Shown here: one piece after another, positions 1 to 4,208 of the stretch | Position numbering within the stretch: position 1 is the stretch's first letter | How the letters are laid out: each line of letters starts with the position of its first letter | NCBI GenBank assembly: GCA_040265175.1 | Contig: JBDQGY010000270.1 | Span: 1-5,180, forward strand | From: JAAZXR01 sp040265175 | Lineage (GTDB): Bacteria; Myxococcota_A; Polyangia; Nannocystales; Nannocystaceae | Direction of reading: 5' to 3' | Length of the DNA stretch: 5,180 bases | The notes under the pieces: model-generated | What the model was told of the DNA's origin: nothing | Database searches by the model: none | What the model saw: the letters and a program-made list of their open reading frames with translations, nothing else | Position numbers and translations under genes: made by a program

Positions 1-140
1 AGATGGTGATGCCTGGAGACAACATCGAGTTCGAGGTGAACCTCGGCAAGACCATCGCCTGCGAAGAGGGCAGCAAGTTCGCCATCCGTGAGGGTGGACG
101 TACGGTCGGCGCCGGCGTGGTGACCAAGATCCTCGAGTAA
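1..140 (+). CDS. tuf: Elongation factor Tu, C-terminal end (partial)
   Basis: This is the 3' end of a gene cut by the window edge; the first complete codon begins at base 3 and the TAA stop is at 138-140. The 45 visible residues start MVMPGDNIEFEVNLGK and end with IREGGRTVGAGVVTKILE, which is the C-terminal beta-barrel (domain 3) signature of EF-Tu. EF-Tu is the cytoplasmic GTPase that delivers aminoacyl-tRNA to the ribosome; domain 3 helps bind the tRNA and EF-Ts. The GTPase domain lies upstream, outside the window. Position directly before tRNA-Trp and secE is the usual one for a tuf copy in proteobacteria. Identity is secure; which of possibly two tuf copies this is cannot be told. Confidence 0.97.
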   Translation, partial: MVMPGDNIEFEVNLGKTIACEEGSKFAIREGGRTVGAGVVTKILE

Positions 141-165
141 AAAAAACAATCATTCCAGTGCCTTA

Positions 166-194
166 GGCAGGACTCAGCCACATTGGGTCCTGCC
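166..194 (+). terminator. Inverted repeat downstream of tuf, possible terminator or 3' stabiliser
   Basis: An 8-bp perfect stem GGCAGGAC (166-173) / GTCCTGCC (187-194) is extended inward by a T-G and a C-G pair, leaving a 9-base loop. It starts 26 bases after the tuf stop, the right place for a 3'-end hairpin. No T tract follows (the next bases are CGCTTGCG), so a simple intrinsic terminator is not well supported; a processing or mRNA-stabilising hairpin fits equally well. Confidence 0.4.
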
Positions 195-197
195 CGC

Positions 198-226
198 TTG
201 CGCCTTGGAACGGCACTTGCTATACG
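198..226 (+). promoter_or_regulatory. Possible sigma-70-type extended -10 promoter
   Basis: A TTGCGC box (198-203) and a TATACG box (221-226) are separated by 17 bases, and TGC immediately before the -10 makes it an extended -10 (TGn). Matches to consensus are 3/6 and 4/6. It would transcribe toward tRNA-Trp, secE and nusG. Against it, a terminator-like hairpin (261-298) lies between it and the tRNA, and a small inverted repeat, GCCGC/GCGGC (229-243), covers the expected start site. Treat as a weak candidate. Confidence 0.3.
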
Positions 227-260
227 CAGCCGCCCCAAGCGGCGATCAGCACCCGCGAGA

Positions 261-298
261 GCGAGGACCTAAGTCTTTAAAACCCTCGCATCTTTTTT
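261..298 (+). terminator. Terminator-like hairpin with T tract before tRNA-Trp
   Basis: Stem GCGAGG (261-266) / CCTCGC (284-289) encloses a 17-base loop and is followed by A and then TCTTTTTT (291-298). This resembles an intrinsic terminator, although the stem is only 6 bp and the loop is large. It could end tuf transcription or act as an attenuator for the tRNA-Trp/secE unit. The loop contains a boxA-like string, TCTTTAAAA (274-282). Confidence 0.45.
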
Positions 299-346
299 CG
301 GCACCGGAACCGTCACTTCTCAACGAAATCCAACCAACACACACCT

Positions 347-422
347 AGGGCGTTAGCTCAGCTGGTAGAGCAGCGGACTCCAAATCCGCAGGCCGCGGGT
401 TCGATCCCTGCACGCCCTGCCA
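347..422 (+). tRNA. trnW: tRNA-Trp (anticodon CCA)
   Basis: The sequence folds as a complete tRNA of 76 bases. The acceptor stem is AGGGCGT (347-353) / ACGCCCT (412-418), with discriminator G419 and an encoded CCA end (420-422). The anticodon stem GCGGA (373-377) / TCCGC (385-389) encloses loop CTCCAAA, giving anticodon CCA (380-382), which reads UGG. The T arm (395-411) has loop TTCGATC and one G-T pair. The D arm holds TAGCTCAGCTGGTAGAGCA. A tRNA-Trp between tuf and secE is a widely conserved arrangement, which supports the call. The 3' flank carries a strong hairpin that may aid maturation. Confidence 0.98.
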
Positions 423-436
423 TTCTCTACTACCAC

Positions 437-459
437 GCTCCCAATGTCAGATTGGGAGC
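437..459 (+). repeat. Perfect 9-bp inverted repeat between tRNA-Trp and secE
   Basis: GCTCCCAAT (437-445) and ATTGGGAGC (451-459) are exact complements with a 5-base loop GTCAG. It begins 14 bases after the tRNA CCA end and stops 25 bases before the secE Shine-Dalgarno sequence. No T tract follows, so it is not a typical terminator. Likely roles, by inference, are an RNase processing site separating the tRNA from the secE mRNA, or protection of the new mRNA 5' end. Confidence 0.6.
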
Positions 460-495
460 CGACCATGCAACCCTCTCCCCCATGGAGACCCACCC

Positions 496-924
496 GTGAG
501 CAACAAGCGAACACGAAAAGACAAAGGAAAGGTCCCCGGCGAGCTCGACGCAGCGCGCTGGACCCACGCGTCGTTTGCGGTGGGGGCGTTCATCGCCATC
601 TGGTTCATGACCCACCTGGTCGACGACGTGTGGGCTTCTGTCCAGTCGTTTCGACCGGATCTGCCCCCGCCGATGCAGGCGTGGACCACCACGTCGGGCG
701 TCGTGCTCGGTTTGGCCGTCGCCATCTGGGCGTGGCGCAAAGAAGAGTACTTCAAGTTCGTGAGCGAATCCGTCATCGAGGTTTCGCAGATCGTCTGGCC
801 GACTCGGTCGGAAACCCGCGCTGCGACCATCGTGGTGATCACCATCACCCTCATCTCCTCCGGTCTCTTGTGGACCATGGACCTTTTTTGGGCGACGGTC
901 ACCGACCGCCTGTACAACCTCTAG
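496..924 (+). CDS. secE: Preprotein translocase subunit SecE
   Basis: SecE is the inner-membrane subunit that clamps and stabilises SecY in the SecYEG protein-export channel. The 142-residue product has a basic N-terminus (NKRTRKDKGK), a probable first membrane helix at about 24-42, a second at about 65-80, then the amphipathic segment and the diagnostic SecE motif VWPTRSETRAAT near 100-111, followed by the conserved third helix at about 111-133. Three helices resemble the long enterobacterial form rather than the minimal single-helix SecE of about 60 residues. The start is GTG at 496, preceded by GGAG (484-487) at 8 bases. A five-codon frame starting ATG at 482 ends in a TGA that overlaps this GTG, so weak translational coupling is conceivable. 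nusG follows after 40 bases, the standard pairing. Confidence 0.95.
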   Translation: MSNKRTRKDKGKVPGELDAARWTHASFAVGAFIAIWFMTHLVDDVWASVQSFRPDLPPPMQAWTTTSGVVLGLAVAIWAWRKEEYFKFVSESVIEVSQIVWPTRSETRAATIVVITITLISSGLLWTMDLFWATVTDRLYNL

Positions 925-964
925 CCCCGATTTCGAACCTTTGACTGTCCAAGAGCACGTTCCC

Positions 965-1567
965 ATGCAGTGGTACATCGTCAACACCTTCTCGAATTAC
1001 GAGAATTCCGTAAAGCGAGCGCTTGAGGAGCGAATTTCGCGTCAGAGCCTCGAGGAGGCGTTCGGCGAGATTCTTGTGCCGACAGAGGATGGCGTCGCTC
1101 GGCGTGGCAACAAGCAGGTGAAGATCCAAAAGAAGCTCTTCCCGGGCTACGTGTTCGTGCAGATGGACATTGATCGCGTCGAGAAGATCGATGAGGAAGG
1201 TCTCCCCACGGGCGTGAAGGATTGGGACGATCGGAGCACCCGCGCCATCTCCTTGATCCGCAACACCCCGCGCGTGAGCGGCTTCCTTGGAGGCCGGGAT
1301 CCCCAGGTCGTGCCGCAGGTCCAGATGGATCAAATGCTTGGCGCGTCGCAACCCAAGGAAGACGCTGAGGAAGAGCTGCCCGATGTCTCCTACGAGGTCG
1401 GTCAACAGGTCCGGATCACCAAGGGGCCCTTCGCCAAGTTCATGGGCGCCATCCAAGAGGTCAACGCCGAGCGGCGGAAGATCAAACTCACCGTCACCAT
1501 CTTCGGCCGGCCCACGCCCGTCGAGGTTGATTTTAATGAAGTCGAGGCCGTCGAGGACGGCGCCTAG
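965..1567 (+). CDS. nusG: Transcription termination/antitermination protein NusG
   Basis: NusG binds the RNA polymerase clamp through its NGN domain and contacts Rho or ribosomal protein S10 through its KOW domain. From the ATG at 965 the product is 200 residues. The NGN domain opens with QWYIVNTFSNYENSVKRALEERI and contains KKLFPGYVFVQM (56-67) and LIRNTPRVSGFLGG (97-110). An acidic linker (about 126-141) leads to the KOW domain, with VRITKGPFAKFMGAIQEV at about 149-166 and the ending IFGRPTPVEVDFNEVEAVE. E. coli NusG is about 181 residues; the excess is an insertion at about 69-95. A TTG at 941 could add eight residues (MTVQEHVP), but it has no Shine-Dalgarno sequence, whereas AAGAG (951-955) precedes the ATG by 9 bases. 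Confidence 0.95.
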   Translation: MQWYIVNTFSNYENSVKRALEERISRQSLEEAFGEILVPTEDGVARRGNKQVKIQKKLFPGYVFVQMDIDRVEKIDEEGLPTGVKDWDDRSTRAISLIRNTPRVSGFLGGRDPQVVPQVQMDQMLGASQPKEDAEEELPDVSYEVGQQVRITKGPFAKFMGAIQEVNAERRKIKLTVTIFGRPTPVEVDFNEVEAVEDGA

Positions 1568-1597
1568 TTGGTCCCACCAACGTCGACGCAAAACGTC
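1567..1597 (+). promoter_or_regulatory. Tandem hairpins in the nusG-rplK gap, possible L1-responsive leader
   Basis: GTTGGT-CCC-ACCAAC (1567-1581) is a perfect inverted repeat that begins on the last base of the nusG stop codon. A second hairpin, GACG-CAAAA-CGTC (1585-1597), follows within four bases. The rplK start lies 23 bases further on. In E. coli, L1 represses the L11-L1 mRNA by binding near the rplK start, so the position suits such an operator. I cannot show that the folds match the L1 binding consensus. Confidence 0.3.
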
Positions 1598-1620
1598 TCA
1601 GCAAGCATCGCGAGGAAGCA

Positions 1621-2043
1621 ATGAAAAAGGTCGCAGGTCACATCAAACTCCAGGTCAAAGGCGGGCAAGCCAACCCCGCGCCTCCTATCGGTCCCGCACT
1701 GGGCGCCAAGGGGGTCAACATCATGGACTTCTGCAAGCAGTTCAACGCGAAGACTCAAAAGGACAACGGTCGTGTGATTCCGGTGGAGATCACCGTGTAC
1801 TCGGATCGCTCGTTCACCTTCATCATGAAGACGCCGCCCGCCGCGGAGCTCATCAAGGAGAAGGCCGGACTCAAAAAGGGCTCTGGGGAGCCCAACAAGA
1901 CCAAGGTTGGCAAGCTGACCAGCGCGCAGGTTCGCGAGATCGCCGAGTACAAGCTCAAAGATCTCAACGCGTTCAATGTGGAAGCCGCCATGATGAGCAT
2001 CGCCGGGACGGCGCGCTCCATGGGCGTCGAGGTGATTGACTAG
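1621..2043 (+). CDS. rplK: 50S ribosomal protein L11
   Basis: L11 binds the GTPase-associated region of 23S rRNA, at the base of the L7/L12 stalk, where elongation and release factors dock and where RelA senses stalled ribosomes. The 140-residue product is full length for the family (usually 140-142). The N-terminal domain carries QVKGGQANPAPPIGPALG (11-28), including the proline-rich segment targeted by thiostrepton-type antibiotics. The C-terminal rRNA-binding domain carries KLTSAQVREIAEYKLKDLNA and ends with IAGTARSMGVEVI. The ATG is preceded by GAGG (1612-1615), 5 bases away. It lies 53 bases after nusG and 57 bases before rplA, consistent with one transcript. Confidence 0.98.
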   Translation: MKKVAGHIKLQVKGGQANPAPPIGPALGAKGVNIMDFCKQFNAKTQKDNGRVIPVEITVYSDRSFTFIMKTPPAAELIKEKAGLKKGSGEPNKTKVGKLTSAQVREIAEYKLKDLNAFNVEAAMMSIAGTARSMGVEVID

Positions 2044-2100
2044 CTGAGCACTTAACACGGGGGAGGGGAAGACCCGCTCGGACCCCGGGAGGCCAGAAAA

Positions 2101-2796
2101 ATGGGAAAACGATACGACAACGCACAAGAGAAGATCGATCGCGACAAGCGATATGGCATTGAAGAGGCTTGCAAGCTCGTGACAGAGCTCGCTGCTGCGA
2201 AGTTTGACGAGTCCGTTGAGGTCTCAGCGCGCATGGGGGTCAACCCCAAGCACGCCGACCAGATGCTGCGGGCCTCGGTGTCCTTGCCTCACGGGACCGG
2301 CAAAAACGTCCGCATCGCCGTGTTCGCCAAGGGTGACAAGGCCAACCTCGCCACCGAGGCGGGCGCAGACGTCGTCGGCGCCGAAGACCTGGTCGAGAAG
2401 ATCCAAGGCGGATGGCTGGACTTTGACGTCACCGTGGCAACACCCGACATGATGGGCCTCGTGGGGCGCCTCGGTCGCGTGCTCGGACCCCGCGGGCTCA
2501 TGCCAAACCCCAAGGTCGGGACCGTGACCATGGACGTGGCCAAGGCGGTCAGCGAACTCAAGGCAGGAAAGATCGAGTTCCGTACGGAGAAGACCGGAAT
2601 CGTCCATGCGCCCATCGGCAAGGTCTCCTTTGGGGCCGACAAAATCCAAGAGAACCTCCAGGTGTTCCTCGAGACTCTTCACCGCCTCAAGCCGGCAACG
2701 GCGAAGGGGAAATACTTCAGAAGCGTGTCTCTGTCCTCCACCATGGGTCCCGGCGTCCGCCTGGACACCGGCGAGATTCAGTCCCTTCGGGACTAG
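2101..2796 (+). CDS. rplA: 50S ribosomal protein L1
   Basis: L1 forms the mobile L1 stalk on 23S rRNA that helps deacylated tRNA leave the E site; in many bacteria it also represses its own L11-L1 mRNA. The product has 231 residues, close to the usual 229-235. It begins GKRYDNAQEKIDRDKRYGIEEA, has the domain-I segment ESVEVSARMGVNPKHADQ, and contains the family signature GPRGLMPNPKVGTVT (129-143) in domain II, before the C-terminal segment LKPATAKGKYFRSVSLSSTMGPG. The start is supported by GGGAGG (2087-2092), 8 bases upstream. A second purine run, GGGGGAGGGG (2059-2068), lies in the same gap; its GGGG (2065-2068) could pair with CCCC (2083-2086) right beside the real ribosome site. Confidence 0.98.
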   Translation: MGKRYDNAQEKIDRDKRYGIEEACKLVTELAAAKFDESVEVSARMGVNPKHADQMLRASVSLPHGTGKNVRIAVFAKGDKANLATEAGADVVGAEDLVEKIQGGWLDFDVTVATPDMMGLVGRLGRVLGPRGLMPNPKVGTVTMDVAKAVSELKAGKIEFRTEKTGIVHAPIGKVSFGADKIQENLQVFLETLHRLKPATAKGKYFRSVSLSSTMGPGVRLDTGEIQSLRD

Positions 2797-3026
2797 CGGA
2801 GACGACGCAAACGAGGGGAGGTAGAGATCAACCGAATATTAAGTTCACACGCACGCTCATTTGATGAGCGCTCACTTACAGACAGCAGGTGGCCCACGTG
2901 GCCTCAAACGCAAAAGCGGCCCGCCGAGAGTGAGGGAACGTTGAAACGAACAAGCGGGGGGAGACCCTCGGAGTGCCAACACCCTCGGTCTAGGGCCAAA
3001 CAACAACCCTAAACACACGAAACCAA
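2797..3026 (+). promoter_or_regulatory. Candidate L10 leader (autoregulatory 5' region of rplJ-rplL)
   Basis: This 230-base gap has no gene and lies where bacteria carry the L10 leader, an RNA bound by the L10-L12 complex to repress rplJ translation. Visible structure: a perfect 7-bp hairpin CGCTCAT-TTG-ATGAGCG (2854-2870); a stem CTCACT (2871-2876) / AGTGAG (2929-2934) enclosing an inner stem 2888-2894 / 2918-2925 with one bulge and one G-T pair; GAGGG (2932-2936), which could instead pair with CCCTC (2965-2969 or 2982-2986); two copies of ACCCTCGG (2964-2971, 2981-2988); a hairpin AGACC (2962-2966) / GGTCT (2987-2991); and TAGGG (2991-2995) / CCCTA (3007-3011). Competing pairings suggest a switch. 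I could not assign the kink-turn with certainty. Confidence 0.6.
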
Positions 3027-3548
3027 ATGGAAAAGGCAAACAAAATAGAACAATCCACGGAGCTGCGCCAGCGTATTGAAGACGTTGGGGCGCTTGTCGT
3101 CGTGGAGTTTTCTGGATTGACCGTCGCAGAGGCGGAAGATCTCAGAGGCCGATTTCGTGAGGCTGGATGTAGCTACAAGGTCTACAAAAATTCAGTCATC
3201 AAATACGCGGTGGATGGCACGAAGCACGCTCCCTTGGGAGAGATCCTCAAGGGGACTTCAGGCCTCGCGTATCACGAAGAGGATCCGGGCGCTCCCGCTC
3301 GGATCGCAAAGGAGTTCATCAAAGATCACGAAGATCACTTCGGCATCAAGGGCGGCATCATCGATGGCGCACTTCTTGACCCGGGTGGTGTGGATCGACT
3401 GGCGGCGATGCCAGGACCCCTCGAACTCAAGGCTCAACTCCTCGCGCTGCTCAGTACACCAGCAACCCAGATGGTCCGCGTGCTCAATGCGCCGGCCCAG
3501 AATCTACTCAACGTTCTCAACGCAAAGAAAGACAAGGAAGCCGCCTAA
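3027..3548 (+). CDS. rplJ: 50S ribosomal protein L10
   Basis: L10 anchors the stalk: its N-terminal domain binds 23S rRNA next to L11, and its C-terminal helix holds two or three L12 dimers. The 173-residue product is of normal length (about 165-180). It shows VVVEFSGLTVAEAEDLRGRFREAG (24-47), the rRNA-binding segment YKVYKNSVIKYA (50-61), MPGPLELKAQLLALLSTP (128-145) and a C-terminal helix, MVRVLNAPAQNLLNVLNAKK (149-168), expected to bind L12. The ATG at 3027 fits family alignments, yet the 20 bases before it are an A/C-rich run with no Shine-Dalgarno match. The first codons are A-rich and include ATA, unlike the GC-rich remainder. Both features favour control through the structured leader upstream. 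Confidence 0.97.
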   Translation: MEKANKIEQSTELRQRIEDVGALVVVEFSGLTVAEAEDLRGRFREAGCSYKVYKNSVIKYAVDGTKHAPLGEILKGTSGLAYHEEDPGAPARIAKEFIKDHEDHFGIKGGIIDGALLDPGGVDRLAAMPGPLELKAQLLALLSTPATQMVRVLNAPAQNLLNVLNAKKDKEAA

Positions 3549-3590
3549 GGCGCGTTTGCTTCCCTTGTCGTGAACCAACATCTCTACCCC

Positions 3591-3618
3591 GTGGATGGCC
3601 CATCAGCGGCACATCCAC
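3591..3618 (+). repeat. Hairpin in the rplJ-rplL gap
   Basis: GTGGATG (3591-3597) pairs perfectly with CATCCAC (3612-3618). GCC (3598-3600) and GGC (3608-3610) extend it inward past a bulged A3611, giving about 10 bp with a 7-base loop. It ends 18 bases before the rplL ribosome site and is followed by an A-rich single-stranded stretch. There is no T tract, so it is not an intrinsic terminator. An mRNA processing or stabilising role that favours higher rplL output is a reasonable inference. Confidence 0.5.
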
Positions 3619-3648
3619 TCGAAGAAGAAAGAATCAAAGGAAACTAAA

Positions 3649-4029
3649 ATGGCAGATCTTACCCGTGACCAAGTCATCGATTACCTCAGCAGCCTCCCCG
3701 TGATGGAGATCGCAGAGCTCGTCAAAGAGCTCGAGGACAAATGGGGCGTCAGCGCAGCAGCGCCCGTCGCCGTCGCCGCCGCTGGCGGTGGTGCCGCAGA
3801 GGCAGCTGAAGAGCAGACCGAGTTCGACGTCGTGCTCAAGAGCTTCGGCGAGAAGAAGATCAACGTGATCAAGGCCATCCGCGCTGAGATCCAAGGTCTT
3901 GGCCTCAAAGAGGCGAAAGAGCTCGTGGAGAGCGCTCCCGCCACTGTCAAAGAGGCGCTGTCGAAGGAAGACGGCGAGAAGCTGGTCAAGGCGCTCAAAG
4001 ACGCCGGCGCCGACGCAGAGCTCAAGTAG
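3649..4029 (+). CDS. rplL: 50S ribosomal protein L7/L12
   Basis: L12 is the multicopy stalk protein that recruits and activates the translational GTPases (EF-Tu, EF-G, IF2, RF3). The 126-residue product has the usual three parts: an N-terminal dimerisation domain that binds L10 (about 1-33, LTRDQVIDYLSSLPVMEIAELVKELEDKWG), an Ala/Gly hinge (about 36-57, SAAAPVAVAAAGGGAAEAAE) and the factor-binding C-terminal domain (58-126) with KINVIKAIRAEIQGLGLKEAKELVE. The ATG at 3649 is chosen because AAGGA (3637-3641) lies 7 bases upstream and the protein then starts MADLT as in the family. An upstream in-frame ATG at 3595 would add 18 basic residues, but it has no ribosome site and falls inside a hairpin. 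Confidence 0.98.
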   Translation: MADLTRDQVIDYLSSLPVMEIAELVKELEDKWGVSAAAPVAVAAAGGGAAEAAEEQTEFDVVLKSFGEKKINVIKAIRAEIQGLGLKEAKELVESAPATVKEALSKEDGEKLVKALKDAGADAELK

Positions 4030-4038
4030 TTCGACCTG

Positions 4039-4079
4039 GCCGGTGCTCCCGCGCTGCGGGGGCATCGGTGCATCTTTTT
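4039..4079 (+). terminator. Strong intrinsic terminator or attenuator between rplL and rpoB
   Basis: The arms 4039-4052 (GCCGGTGCTCCCGC) and 4056-4069 (GCGGGGGCATCGGT) pair over 14 bp, with three G-T wobbles and a 3-base loop. GCA and then the T tract TCTTTTT (4073-4079) follow. It starts 10 bases after the rplL stop codon. E. coli has a partial terminator at the same place, which lowers rpoBC expression relative to the ribosomal protein genes. The same role is likely here, since no convincing promoter is seen between it and rpoB. Confidence 0.8.
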
Positions 4080-4084
4080 GTCCC

Positions 4085-4099
4085 GGCCGATGTTCGGCC
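4085..4099 (+). repeat. Second hairpin in the rplL-rpoB gap
   Basis: GGCCGA (4085-4090) and TCGGCC (4094-4099) form a perfect 6-bp stem with a TGT loop, five bases after the T tract of the attenuator. No T tract follows. In E. coli an RNase III site lies in this gap, so a processing role is possible, but this short stem alone would not be a typical RNase III substrate. Confidence 0.4.
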
Positions 4100-4171
4100 T
4101 TGGCCCCACCCTTTCGTTCCACCGCTCGAATCCGGGGCCCCCGCGGTGTGAACAACCCAAGTTGCGATTTT

Positions 4172-4186
4172 TCAGCGTCACGCTGA
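4172..4186 (+). repeat. Hairpin just upstream of the rpoB ribosome site
   Basis: TCAGCG (4172-4177) and CGCTGA (4181-4186) form a perfect 6-bp stem with a 3-base loop, preceded by a T run (4168-4172). It ends 10 bases before the GAGG of the rpoB Shine-Dalgarno sequence. It could influence rpoB translation or mark an mRNA end; the sequence does not tell which. Confidence 0.35.
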
Positions 4187-4208
4187 GCACGAAGAAGAGG
4201 AATCCACG

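Noticed and set aside
482..499. Five-codon frame METHP ending over the secE GTG
   Set aside because: It has no ribosome site of its own and is too short to distinguish from chance; kept only as a remark under secE.
444..944. Forward frame overlapping secE, starting inside the hairpin after tRNA-Trp
   Set aside because: It overlaps the clear SecE frame over its whole length, has no ribosome site, and reads as Arg/Pro/His-rich sequence.
941..964. TTG start for nusG adding eight residues
   Set aside because: No Shine-Dalgarno sequence precedes it, and NusG proteins normally begin only a few residues before the WY(I/V)V motif, which the ATG at 965 provides.
899..1591. 230-codon open frame on the - strand opposite nusG
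   Set aside because: It lies fully antisense to nusG, with low-complexity Leu/Asp-rich sequence typical of a shadow frame and no recognisable domain.
1287..2039. 250-codon forward frame across the nusG-rplK junction
   Set aside because: It is out of frame with both conserved genes and is a Ser/Arg/Gln-rich shadow.
2837..2842. TATTAA as a -10 box for a separate rplJ promoter
   Set aside because: No -35-like hexamer lies at 16-18 bases upstream; that stretch is a G-rich run.
3595..3648. Upstream ATG for rplL adding 18 residues
   Set aside because: It lies inside a hairpin with no ribosome site; the ATG at 3649 has AAGGA at good spacing and gives the family N-terminus.
4162..4191. TTGCGA as a -35 box for an rpoB promoter
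   Set aside because: No -10-like hexamer occurs at suitable spacing; the downstream bases are a GC-rich hairpin.
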